DNA of 64,000 nucleotides from Lunularia cruciata. Lineage: Eukaryota > Streptophyta > Marchantiopsida > Lunulariales > Lunulariaceae. A program made the translations under genes and the position numbers. Below, in pieces: positions 12,101-23,222 of this stretch. The notes under the pieces were generated by a model. The model searched no databases. It was not told where the DNA came from and saw nothing but the letters and a program-made list of their open reading frames with translations. How positions within the stretch are numbered: position 1 is the stretch's first letter; each line of letters opens with the position of its first letter. The DNA is taken from NCBI GenBank assembly GCA_948567375.1, contig OX419758.1:60455001-60519000 (forward strand), written 5' to 3'.

Positions 12101-15100
12101 ATCACATCACTGTAAAGCAGGATGATAATCCCGATAATCTTTTCCATGTGTTTGATTTGATGGTAAGGTTGTCCGAAAGGGAAACAAGCCTCACCAAAGA
12201 CGTGAGCCGCCTACAAGATTCTTTACATGAGGCACACAAGATGTAAGGTCAATTCTTGACTTGATTTAGTTTCAAAGCCATTCAAGTAGAGAGGATATAT
12301 CAGGACTATTTCATCACTAGATCGTCCTGGATGAACTGAAAGTGGTCCTGTACATCATGTTGTTCAGGCGACAAGTCTCTCATGAGCATATTGACTTCTA
12401 CACTAGACATGGATCAATAAGTCAGTCAATAGAACTCAACCCTTATGTATGTCCAATATGCTGCCTGATGTTTTTGGCTGCGCAAAGAGCTGTTTGTTAT
12501 TTCATGACCCCAGATGCACACTTATTTCTTTTTGATAATGATGTATGAAATAGGTCTTTCTCTTTGACCAGGTATAGTCTCCATCGTCTTGCAACCTACC
12601 ACCGTTGCATTCGGCAAGTTTCATTGCGGCTTTAAGAGGACAATGCGCTCAAAATAGCAACTATTTTAACGAAAATCTTGTCAGTGAAGATAGTTGTGGA
12701 GGTTGTTTCTCACACCTAATTAAGTGTTCCTAAAAACGACGTCCGTATGGAAATCGATTTTCTACGGATTCTCACGCTTTACCCGTTGCACCAGGTTGGA
12801 GGAATGCGAAATAGCGAAAACCAACGAGATAGCATCACTACATGATTTTCTCCGAGAGGCTAGGTCTAAGGAAACTTTGTAAGCTTGTCAGAATCCTTTC
12901 CTGTACATTGATCTACGAAAGAGATCATCCAAATCATGTTAGAGATCTGAAGAGTGATGGTAAAAGAAGGAATTAAGGAGTAAAACAAAACTCTATTTGA
13001 TAGGGAATTCGATCTCCTCGTTTTCTTTTAAGATTCTAACCACGAAAATCATTTCTTCAAGAAATGCTGTTGCCTTAGAGGGTTGTTTCTGTTTCACTAG
13101 CATCTGAAATTGTCTAGTAAGTTTAAGTAATATCATTCGGAAACATGTTGCAAAGTTTGCACGTTTCTTTCTTACTTCAATTGGCAGGCTTTTAGCTAAG
13201 GAGGCAAAGCAGGTGAAGCGCATTAGTGTTCTCGAACAGCTTCTCGATGGTGCGAGGAGCAAATTAGAGCAGTAAGCCATGCTAGATCACATGCCGGCTT
13301 TGCTTACATCAAACTTTATGAAGGGCATATTCCAGGACGTTCCTTCCGCAAAAGTTCAGAACTTTTCACTTCATCTACCTGACAAGAAGCTTCTTCCTTT
13401 GATTGGAATGTGAACAGTCTGTCTCAAGAAACAGAAAACTCAGAGGAGAAAAGAGAACTATTGAGGTCCCAACAGCAACTTGAAATTTCCAAGACTCAGC
13501 TACATTTGTGAGTGTTTTTGCACTTCACACTAAGCTCCTACTCACATTTCTAGCTACACGTCAAATCGAATGTATTCCTGGACTAACCTGATTTTGCTTG
13601 CAGGTTATCTCAACGGCATTCTGAGAACGTGAAGGAGATTGCAACATTAAAGAGATCTCTTACTGAGGCCAGGAATCAAGGAGCCATGTGAAACCTAGAC
13701 TTATCTACTTAGCTTCTTGAAAGAATATTTTCGTCTGGCAAAATGTTCTCTTGCTGTCACAAATTGGAGTTTATGGGTACAATGGGTCCTCCTCGTGCAC
13801 GATCCAAAAGTACGGTATGCATAGTTTGCTTCCAGAAAGAACCCCAGGACTCATGTACCATCATGACGATGCAGGCTAACCAAGACGCAAGCTGAGCATA
13901 CAGAGGAGCTTGTGATTCTGAAACAGTCCCTTTACGATGCACGGATTCAAGAAGAAACGTAAGTTACAAACAAAATATAACAAAGGCGTTGAACATCAAA
14001 TCGTAAGTTTCCAAGCAAAGCCTCTGACATTCCATCTGGTTACATTCAGAATGTCGAGGAAGAACGAAGAAAACGAACGGAATCTGGGAACTATGAGGCA
14101 GTTGCTTAACGCAGCTAATACTCAGGAGGATTCGTGAGTTTCCCAGTTCAGTTTTACTGCAAGTATTGAGTCCTGGAATCCATACAGTGCAATTCGTTGC
14201 GACCACGGATAGATTTGTAAAAGCTTACTCTGTGGATATGAAACGTATGATTATTAACCTGAGTACTTCATTTAATGTACTTCATAGAATGCGGAGGAAG
14301 TTGGACGATCAATCAAAAGAGATCAGCGCTTTGCAGAAAGCACTTTGGCAGGCCAAATCGGACGGGGATCTGTACGTATACTTTACGTTTACGTATACAT
14401 TATGGCACCCATACATTTACAGACGCTAGGGAGCACCCTAAATTTCATTCAATCTCCTCAGTGCTCCTCTGATAGAAGTTTTCGTGGTTTGCAGTCTGAA
14501 AGAGTCAGAGGCTGCACATACAGAGGAGGTACATGCGCTCCGCTCAAAACTTGCAGACACAGAGAAGCAAGCAGAGGCGGCCTTTAAGCATGCTAAGCAT
14601 CTGGTACGCCTTCTCCGATGAACTCAACGAGATACTGACGCCAATGTTGGTCTTTTGTACGAACAGAATCACAAATATACGCTACGTATTTTCTCCGTTT
14701 AGAGTGTACATGGCAGAAGCAGTCAATTTGAGCAGACAGATTCTGAGACCAAGTAGGACTTGAACATGTTTGGTCTTGCAGGATGCGATATTTGAAGTGA
14801 CCCAAGCTGAGTCCAAACGCAGAGTTGAAATAAAAGAATGCGTCAGTTCTTTGCTCACTGCCGCACAGGTGGTCCTTTTGTGGCAAGATTCCCACCTTCT
14901 TCACCATTGTACTGTCTTTCTTGAGGTCTTATATGTTACAGATGTCACGGTGTTATCCTTCTGATTGTTCATCTCTTAACTAACAATTTGCCGGCATAAG
15001 GACATAGAGCACAGATTGTTGAAGCATTTGCGCTCATTTATTGAAACTGAGATAATGGATGTGGATATGAATGTCCGAAATACTAGAGAGGAGTTTTGCT

Positions 15101-18100
15101 GATGTCTCGGGTGTTGTCGGCTCTCACAGTCCCATGTCCTTTGTACTCAGAACTAATCTTCATCACATTTCAAAAGAAATCTCATGTACTGTTTTTCATG
15201 TCTGATCGTGAAATCTAGATGCTACTTTCTCTTTACTTGCGGACACGTCATGTACTGACTGACCTTCTGAACCAAAAGCCCCAGTCCAACGTCAAGACAG
15301 GAATCTTTAATGACTTTAGAAAGTGAATGAAGCATGCTAACATTCTTGATATCCTCTGCCCTACCGATCTGATTCTAGTTCATGGCTCTGTCGTCTCCCT
15401 GCAGGATGAACAAAAATCTCCTTGCAGACGTAACTACAGGAAAACTTCGGACTGTCCTGAGGAAATGGAAATTCGTGAAGGAACGGAATTTCACGATACG
15501 ACTGGCTTGAACAGCAGCTGCGATCCCATGGTATTTTCAAGTGGGTGTAGAGTAAGAACTCCACTTCAGAGTGGATTAAAACCCCATGTTATATTGGAAG
15601 AGGAGAACAGATACCTGAAAGCACGCGTGGAAGAGCTACAGAGTGAGAACGTTAAAGTAGGCCACGTCATTTCTGATCTAAGGAATGAATTGGAGACAGT
15701 TGGGCTACTCCGACCTTCCAGAGGATCTGACTTGCGCTGTTTAGCCTTTCAACAGCAACATGTTAACGCCGCCACTGCAGAAGAGGAGAAAATGTCGAGG
15801 TGAGTAAACCAGATCGAGCTCCCTGTTCCACCACTTTGCTCTGGCTTTCTACTCAAATCGTTTGTAGCTCTTATACTTCCACTGTGGGTCCGAGAGAATT
15901 TGTGTCTACAGTATCAGAGCTAAATTTTCAAGCATGGGAGAAAAGGTTACTTGAACGTCAGACTGAACTATTTCACATGCTGCGAGAAGTCTGTCCGTTA
16001 CTGTACGCGGTCACCTTACTGGTAAAAGGACCCGCGAATCAAGGCTACGGTACTTACTTTCAGGCACAATGACAGCTGCTCTAAATCTCCTGTATGTACT
16101 GCAAGATTGTTAGCCAGCACGAATGGTTCACTTCTCTATTCTCCCTATGTAATGAGCACCGTGGATTGGCTCAGGACCTCCCGGTGAACATGAGACTGAA
16201 AGATACGAAGCACGTAAATGGAGAAATATTTCATGGGAATAGTTACATTGACAGACTCGAATGTTTACTACTGTGACATACTTGTCAAGCCCCGAATGCT
16301 GATAGCTTATGTTTCCGAGGTCCACGGGTACAGTGTTAGCGTTTTGTTCTGTGCTGTCAGCTTGCAGTTTTTGACAAAGTAGCGAGTCTGCAATTATGCT
16401 TTGTCTATGTAGACAACTGATAAAAGAACCTTTCCATATTATGAACTCTCCAGCCAACGTCAAACAAAGATCTCATCAGATTCAGCTTGGAAAGGAGAAA
16501 CCGATAAAGCAAAGACATCATCGCATTCAACTTTGAGAAAAGAGCCTCATCAGGCACTGCTACAACCAGAAGTTGCTTCTATTTTGAATGAGAAAGAAGA
16601 TGTAACTCTATCTGAGAGAGAAGAATTACTGACATTGAGAGCTCTGCTAAATGATGTACACACAAGAAACGCACTGTTCTACAAGCAGGTACACTTAATC
16701 TTTTGTGTCACATTCTTTCCCTAGGCAGATGGTGCAGCCCAGAATAATTTGGTAACCTCTTGATGTTCTTCTATAAGTACATCGTACCTAATCAGAAATT
16801 TTAAATCGTACATACTCAAAAAGGTGAATGAGGAACTTCGGGAGATCCGAATGGTTATTTCCCTCGTAGAAATCATGGTAGGTGGTCATTCGAGAGGCGA
16901 GAAGATCGAACCAACTTGCCACTTAGAGATGTCAAGGCCTCAACTTACTCTATACAATTCGAGGTCTTAACAGGTGTATGATGGACTGCAACAGGTGGCC
17001 TCTATGACTGGTTCTCCTGACAAATTTTCAGACCAGCAACCACATTCAGAGGGAACTTCATTCAAAGCGGATGGAAGAGGTGATCTGCTAGATTGCTCAC
17101 TTCATCACCCTCCTGTCAACGTTGAGAGACACATCAACCAGATGCAGCAAGAAGAGCGGGCTAGAAGTTTCAAGAATGAGTCCCCGGACTCCCCCTTGCA
17201 TCCACTCGGCACCCAGTCTTCCTATCTTGCACTCGGTTCTTGTGGACTTCCAGGATCAAAGCAAAGTGGAGAATTTAAAGTTGGGTTGGAAGTCTCATCT
17301 GAAGTGCTGAAGTTAAATGAGCAAATTGCGCGAGTGAGACAACAGCTCACCTCACTCTGCCCCTCGGAACAAAGTCTGTCCTCATGTCAAAAGTCGTCCG
17401 ATGAAGTAATACTTAAGTCTAAGGATCGACATTTTAGAAAACCTCTTCATACAGGTATACCTTCTGCATCAAAAGGTTACGAGAACAAGGCAAGAATTCA
17501 CTCAGGGGCTACTCCTAGTAGCAGAGGTGAATCATATCAGAGAAAACCACTCATTCGTCACTCTGTCGAAGTTAAACATGATAAAAGTTTAGGTGAAACA
17601 CCGAAAAGACTCCAGGATAATTTCCATCGAAGACAGGGACAAGATTTTGAACTGCTGGAACTGGATGAAATGTCAATGAAGAAGACCATTCGTAAGCCCC
17701 AACGACCTGCAAATTCTCAAACGAGGAAGGTGCGCTCGCCCGATGCAGGTACTGCTCCCAGAAAGGCTGTTAGAGATTCCTCGGGGACAGGAGCTCGAAT
17801 CAAAGTGGGGAAGAAAATCCGTGTGAAGGTTCCCTCTGTAGCGAGTAGTCGGTCGGATGTGGTGTGTTCACATTGTCAAGAATGCATGAGTGACGAAGGA
17901 TGTCAAGGGCTTCTTTCTTCCTTTCCTCAAATGCTCCGCACAGAATCACCAGAACTGTACAATGGGAAGGAGCCACGGGGTGAGGAATGCATGCAAAAAT
18001 GGGCGGCTAGACAAGTATCTGGTGATTCTTCACTACTAAGTGAGGGAAAGGAGGAAAAACATGCCGATGTCCCCAAAATCAAGTACCGCGAGAGGACCTG

Positions 18101-18452
18101 GCCAGATTCTGATGAAAGCGATCCAACCTCAAGTTTGGAAAGTCCATGTTGGGCTCACCCTCAATGTAAATCGCCCCCAAATTCGAGGAAGCCTTCACAG
18201 AAGATTAGGACCAGGTTAGACATGATCCGAGATGATAAGACACGAGGTAGAGTTTATGAGTCGAAAGATGAGAGTCCATCACGAAAACCACCAGACACAG
18301 CAAGAACGAAAGGAGCAGGAATGGTTGGCACACTCAGCAGAGGGACAAGGATAGACAGGAAACGCCCAGCCCGCCTCCGAGAACTTGTATATTCGCAGCA
18401 TGACGTAAATCGAGGCAGAGTTTATCCCTACCGGACAAATAAAATTCACTGA
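9135..18452 (+). CDS. CCDC57: CCDC57-like long coiled-coil protein, about 24 exons
   Basis: The N-terminus carries DFKYNLKLLESRDFELDQSE, which matches my recollection of the conserved start of CCDC57, a centrosome and centriolar-satellite protein of ciliated cells. Hand-built exons: 9135-9302 (end uncertain), 9501-9644, 10029-10122, 10532-10695, 10910-11038, 11314-11483, 11613-11696, 11940-12023, 12168-12242, 12795-12878, 13188-13271, 13418-13507, 13604-13687, 13875-13958, 14050-14133, 14288-14371, 14495-14603, 14782-14868, 15001-15072 (uncertain), 15405-15799, 15868-16021, 16413-16688, 16824-16877 and 16974-18452. The phases agree, and the sum gives about 1443 residues. Residues 1 to about 700 are mostly coiled coil; about residues 290-568 come from the repeated 84-base exons. 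The last exon (492 codons) encodes a Ser/Lys/Arg-rich, probably disordered tail ending at TNKIH. A role in sperm basal bodies or microtubules is inference. It could instead be another coiled-coil family sharing the N-terminal motif. Confidence 0.72.
11613..14371 (+). repeat. Ten-exon array, each exon one 28-residue coiled-coil module
   Basis: Ten consecutive exons of the CCDC57-like gene are 84, 84, 75, 84, 84, 90, 84, 84, 84 and 84 bases long. Every one starts and ends in phase 2. Most modules begin with Leu or Met just after the split codon and carry a loosely shared core of the form EI-x2-L-x3-L-x2-AR about half way along. Examples are EIATLKRSLTEAR (13604-13687), ELVILKQSLYDAR (13875-13958) and EISALQKALWQAK (14288-14371). 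Twenty-eight residues are four heptads, so gain or loss of an exon would keep both reading frame and heptad register. Introns between the modules are 91-552 bases and look unrelated by eye. Confidence 0.85.
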
Positions 18453-18676
18453 AGTCTTGCACCGAATCCTTGTTTGATTATGATGGCGATGATAGTCCTC
18501 GTACTTGTGTTGAATCAGTAGTTCTGACTTCATGGTCTGAGGAGTGCGACAAGACGGGCCGCTGAAGGAGACAGTGGTTGAACAAGTTAATCAGCCAAAT
18601 TTCCTGGGATTCTTGCAGGTCTTTACAGTTGCTCCTTCCTGTGTGCCATATGTTAGGTATGCTAGAGCCTTGAATG

Positions 18677-18770
18677 TCGGATGTCGAATTTTATTGGAAC
18701 GATACAGAGAAGGTTAGCATGGCCCCTGCGCTAGGATGACACGCACAATTCGGGAACCATGACTTTGCTT
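18677..18770 (+). pseudogene. U6 snRNA-like sequence, probably a pseudogene
   Basis: The central part of U6 is almost intact: TTGGAACGATACAGAGA with the ACAGAGA box at 18704-18710, then GTTAGCATGGCCCCTGCGC and AGGATGACACGCACAA. Differences from plant U6 are AGAAGG for AGAAGA, CGCTAGG for CGCAAGG, a scrambled 5' stem-loop and a diverged 3' end. No T-run terminator follows at the expected place, and I see no plant snRNA upstream element. This fits a retrocopied or decayed U6 rather than an active gene. It lies about 225 bases downstream of the stop codon of the CCDC57-like gene. Confidence 0.8.
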
Positions 18771-21419
18771 GTCTACAATAGTCCTCATAATCATATGATT
18801 GTTCCGTTTTTCTAATTCGAGTGGAATCTAAGAGTTTTTGCACATTTCGTACAGAAGCACGTAGAGATCCCACAGCAAAGCATGTTTATGGAAGCTTGTT
18901 GGCTCATATCTCAACTCGTTTGTCCTTCAAACTTCTGTAGTTATTTCGAGATATGGAGTAACAGTTCCGCTTAGTGGCTGCGTAAATGTACAACGCATGA
19001 GTTGAAGATCAGTTGTTGATGTGGTCTGCCTAGTGTATGTTGTCCTAAGGACAATTTATAGTAGGGGTAACTTCAGTTGGTGGGGGATTCTGTTGGGTGC
19101 GATTCTGTGTGGCGTTGGAACACCCGCATTAATTAGGTAGTGCACAGTTGCCTGAGGAAAGAAACTTCAACAGGTTTGCAGGTTTGAAGAGTTGCTCGCC
19201 GGTTATTCGTGGCTACACAGAATTCAACATCCTCACGGATCCCAACACGGTGGAAAACGCGCTGTCTACTTCACAACGGTTCTGGTCTGAATCTGGTGTC
19301 ATTACATGGTTGCTACGGCATCTGTGGCTTCGCCAGTGTTCGGTGTTATGTCTGATCCATGGAGGTTTTTAAAGTCTGATTCTACACTGCTCTCTCTATC
19401 GTTTGCAGAACTCAACGACTGGCTTGACAACGAGATGAAAGGACTGCGGTTTTAGCCTCAAAGAGAATGAAAAACTGATTGCAAGAGCACTATTGCGAAC
19501 ACCCAAGACAAGGGGCTGCAGGCTTGGGAAAGGAGATCACTCCATCTGAAGATGTAGCCTCGATCCTCAACCCTCGGGGTTGCAGAATGGTTCGTTCGAC
19601 AACACAGCGTTTCAGTTGGGAAAATGGTCCCGCGAAATAATGTTTGGCTTCTCTGAGTAGAATCTCTTTTCCTCCAGTTCCGTTCTCTTCTTCCCTCAGG
19701 CTACTTGAGTGTCTCTGATATTGATCCCGTCTAGTTTCTTTACAAAACGAAGAACCATAAAACATTGAAGTAGATATTGCAAGGAAGTATTGCTGAGGAG
19801 CATAAATTTCCAGAAGAGAAGACACGCTGAAACCTTGATGGCATTATAAAAGGAGTAAAAGCCTACATAAACTTCCCGGTTAGGATGCTGTTGGCGGTTA
19901 CTTGCCTCCACGATTTACTCAGAAAGTTATATGTAAACACTTTTCAAAGTACAATTGGCTTTCATTGATCTTGCTATGTGTTATATCTCGCCTTTAGACC
20001 TGACCTGGTCAATTCCATCCCATCTGAAAGCTGAGGCTCTTGAAATCCTAGTCTGGTGACATTTCTCTGCTTCAAATGGGAGTTCTCTGCCGGAAGAACG
20101 CGATTGATGCAGTTTGAGTTAAAGCCTCAAAGACCGTCCTTCTGTTCAATGGTGTTCTGCGTGGCTCTCAAAATTAGCTCGCGGGTGGTTGTCAATCACA
20201 AGTCGAATGTGAGGAAAGAGCTTGAACCCCTCACTGGAATTGAGGTCCAAACCAATTTCCGGAAGATCCTGGTGGACAGAGACACTATCTGCGATGAATG
20301 CAGGTAACTCGTAGAACTGATCACTGTCACGATCCCTTAAATAGCGTAGATATATCTACTCGGTGAGGACAACAAACATCCGCCTAGAGAACTGGATGAC
20401 CATTGCCTTCGAAGCGTCGAAGAGGTTCGCTAGCTCATTTGAGCTGGTGCGTATATCCTGCAGATGAAGGTGAGTACGATTAATCAACCGATTGACAGAA
20501 GGTGAACGTCAACTACTAGCCAAAGAAGAGAGATAATTACCTCATTAGCATTGCGAAACAATGATCTCGTCTCTCACGAGTAATTGATTCCGCCTGTCTC
20601 AACTCATCGGATCAATCTCATCCACCTTCTCGGACTTTATCTAGAACTGGGTCCACAATCCAGCCATTGTGACCTACATTGTGACACACATGCAGTAGCA
20701 ATTATTAACATCAGAAAGACACAGCCACACTTTCCAGGTATAACACTCAATTAACCTCAATTTCGCCTGTACGCAATTTTGGCAAGACTGCTCTCTTCCA
20801 CCTAGAAAGTTATTCCTTCATACGATCTTGTTACGTTTGGGCCGGCATTCTAGAGTGTTGCTTCTAACTAGACCCTTTCCTCCCACCAGTGAGGAACTTT
20901 GCGATTACGTTAACAAGGTTCGTCTCTGTCTCTCTTCACTGAAACTAGACAAAGGAGTCCATTGCAGCTTCGTTTCCGCTGAAAATTCAGGTTTGCGCGT
21001 ACCATTGCTGCACATACTGCCCGCGGGACCAAAATGTTCGGGGACCAAAGTGTTGCTCAGCAGTGAAATTCGCCTCTCCACCTTCGATTCACTGTTCTGA
21101 AGTAAGTTCTTGCACAATCCCCAGCGATCCATGGCCGGTCACAGACCACTAGTTACCAAGAACGCACTATGCTCCTATCAGCCGCCATTAACTTGAGCAT
21201 GAAAAGGGAAAGCAGACATTGTGAAAGTTCTACTTAACACACTCAAACTGTTACCTCTGCATCCAAGTCCTGGTGCAACTACAAAACGTGCCGAATTCAA
21301 CTAAACAGCAGGACGTATTGAACTGCGGATACAGTAGAGCTACATACATAGCAGAGATTCTCACACTCGTATATCATCGCAGAAGTTCTTGGTGCTGAGC
21401 TAAAAGTTTGCAAATGCTT
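18771..21419. other. Intergenic, no recognisable gene
   Basis: Short open frames of 60-111 codons occur on both strands (for example 19148-19372, 20056-20307 and 19490-19825) without recognisable domains or a coherent exon chain. The left part may hold the 3' untranslated region of the CCDC57-like gene and the right part the 3' end of BUD13. Confidence 0.45.
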
Positions 21420-23222
21420 CTACATGTCCGCAACAGACCACAAATAAGCTTCTTGCTCCAGGGCCTTCTTCTCATTCCTTGCCTTGAACATATCCCTTTC
21501 GTATCCAGTACTACGGTCCACTCCATCCCAGTGCCGACCCGGTTTAATGCCGTATCTATTAGCAGGAGGCGCAATACCCCTTTTCAGCCAGCTATGACTG
21601 GGTATGTCTTGAGGAACGATAAATCCGGACGCCTTCATTTCCTCACGCGCACCAAAGTCCGGCAGAACAGGGTCAGGCATCTTAGTTTTCACAAGGTGAG
21701 CCATAGGATCTCCCCAGCGCACTCTTTCCTTCAACGATTTGTCCAGCTCTGCATCATCTCTAGTTCGAGCGAACGGCTTGTTCTTTTCCGCTTCTAGCTC
21801 TGCAAATCTAGCTTCCATTTCCCTCTTCTGAGCAAGCCCTTTACCCCATTCCAGTGGCGCTTCCACTGCTTTTACATCCCCCTTTTGTTGTCTAAGAAGC
21901 TCTTCCAAGCCTTCTAACCTTCGACCTCTTTTGTCACGATAGACAGTCTCGGCACCCCGTCCACTTTGAGATGGATCCAGATCCGCGAGCGCCTTCGATT
22001 CCATAGCCTTCTTCCTCTGAATCTCCTCGTTAACCTGTTTATCCGTCCTAAGTCCTCCACCAGATCCATCAGACATTTTATATTTGTTAGCGGCCTTAGG
22101 TGCCCCTTCATCGTCTACCCTGCTTTGCTTTCGCGGGGGGGATAAATCAGGAGAGTCAAAACGCGTTGCCCTTTTCCGTGGTGGTGACAGATCCTGTGAA
22201 TCATTACGAGGGGGCCCGCTCGAAGAAAATTTGCTCTTTCTTGGTGGTGATAGGTCACTACTAGCATTCAAGTTTCGTCCCCTTGGCGGTGACGAATCTG
22301 CATCCTTTCTCCTCCCTGGGGTGGAAGAGCCATTTCTTCTTCTAGGGGGTGACAAGTCCGAATCCCTCATCCTCCTCGGAGGTGACATATCCTGTGAGGT
22401 CATTCTTCTTCGGGGTGAGGACAAATCCTTGCCTCTCCTCGGGGATGAAATATCGAGGGAGTCATTTCTTCTTCGAGGTGGGGACAAATCCTTGCCCCCT
22501 CGCGGTGGTGAAATGTCGAGGGAGTCATTTCTTCTTCGAGTTGGGGACAAATCCTTGCTCCTTCGAGGTGGGGACAAATCCTTGCTCCTTCTCGGCGGTG
22601 AAATATCGGGGGAGTCATTTCTTCTTCGAGGTGGGGACAAATCCTTGCCCCTTCTCTCGGGCGACTTTTTTCTCCTAATTGGTGAATCACTTCCCCCGGG
22701 TGAATTGTTTCTTCCTCGAGATGGTGACAAATCCAATTCCTTCGTCCTCCTCGGGGGTGAAGTATCGGGCGAATCATTTCTCTTCCTAGGAAGGGATGAA
22801 TCCATATATTCGTTCTTTCTATTTGCCTCTAGTTCACTGAGACCTCTATCCTCACTCTCATATCCATCCTCTCCACCGTCTGCATCTTCTTTCACTGTCA
22901 CCCATCCACTTCCGTCATTCGCAACTGAAAGGTAAGGCCTGTGAGACTTCAACGCCTCCATCCTCTGCATCACTTTAACATCGACCTCTTCGATCACTGT
23001 AGGTTTATCCGCTTCTTCATCTGGCTCATCATCGTCGTCCCCCGGCTTGCGTTCCTTTTGCCACATGCCATCATCATCAACAATCACAACCCCATTTCCT
23101 AGCTTACTCGCTCCTCCTTTCACCTTACGCTTCTTCTTCGGCTTCACTTTCACCTCATCATCGCCTCGTGTGGTGGTCGTCGCGTTGTACCTCTTCAAAT
23201 AATCCTGCATCGATGTCGCCAT
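21420..23222 (-). CDS. BUD13: BUD13, RES splicing-complex subunit
   Basis: A single uninterrupted frame encodes 600 residues. The start MATSMQDYLKRY fits the conserved BUD13 N-terminus. Residues about 35-45 are a basic KKKRKVKG stretch that could serve as a nuclear signal. Residues about 145-370 hold some twenty SPPRR-like units alternating with Asp-Leu/Ile. The C-terminal 150 residues are the conserved part, with RVRWGDPMAHL, then NRYGIKPGRHWDGVDRS near residue 555, which in yeast is the peptide that docks on the Snu17 RRM. The frame ends LWSVADM. BUD13 with Snu17 and Pml1 forms the RES complex, which helps activate the spliceosome and retain unspliced RNA in the nucleus. A 283-codon open frame on the opposite strand (22084-22935) is an artefact of the repeats. 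The lack of introns contrasts with the split genes around it. Confidence 0.95.
   Translation of the reverse strand: MATSMQDYLKRYNATTTTRGDDEVKVKPKKKRKVKGGASKLGNGVVIVDDDGMWQKERKPGDDDDEPDEEADKPTVIEEVDVKVMQRMEALKSHRPYLSVANDGSGWVTVKEDADGGEDGYESEDRGLSELEANRKNEYMDSSLPRKRNDSPDTSPPRRTKELDLSPSRGRNNSPGGSDSPIRRKKSPERRGKDLSPPRRRNDSPDISPPRRSKDLSPPRRSKDLSPTRRRNDSLDISPPRGGKDLSPPRRRNDSLDISSPRRGKDLSSPRRRMTSQDMSPPRRMRDSDLSPPRRRNGSSTPGRRKDADSSPPRGRNLNASSDLSPPRKSKFSSSGPPRNDSQDLSPPRKRATRFDSPDLSPPRKQSRVDDEGAPKAANKYKMSDGSGGGLRTDKQVNEEIQRKKAMESKALADLDPSQSGRGAETVYRDKRGRRLEGLEELLRQQKGDVKAVEAPLEWGKGLAQKREMEARFAELEAEKNKPFARTRDDAELDKSLKERVRWGDPMAHLVKTKMPDPVLPDFGAREEMKASGFIVPQDIPSHSWLKRGIAPPANRYGIKPGRHWDGVDRSTGYERDMFKARNEKKALEQEAYLWSVADM
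22090..22790 (-). repeat. Degenerate tandem repeat encoding SPPRR units of BUD13
   Basis: The coding strand repeats a block of roughly 30-60 bases encoding Ser-Pro-Pro-Arg-Arg plus Asp-Leu-Ser or Asn-Asp-Ser spacers. Neighbouring copies in 22400-22680 are nearly identical at the DNA level, which suggests recent duplication or conversion. Similar SPPRR arrays are known in animal BUD13. Confidence 0.85.

Noticed and set aside
22084-22935. 283-codon open frame opposite BUD13
   Set aside because: It is the mirror of the SPPRR-encoding repeats; its own repeats (LRGGDKS type) follow from the coding strand, and BUD13 is clearly the real gene.
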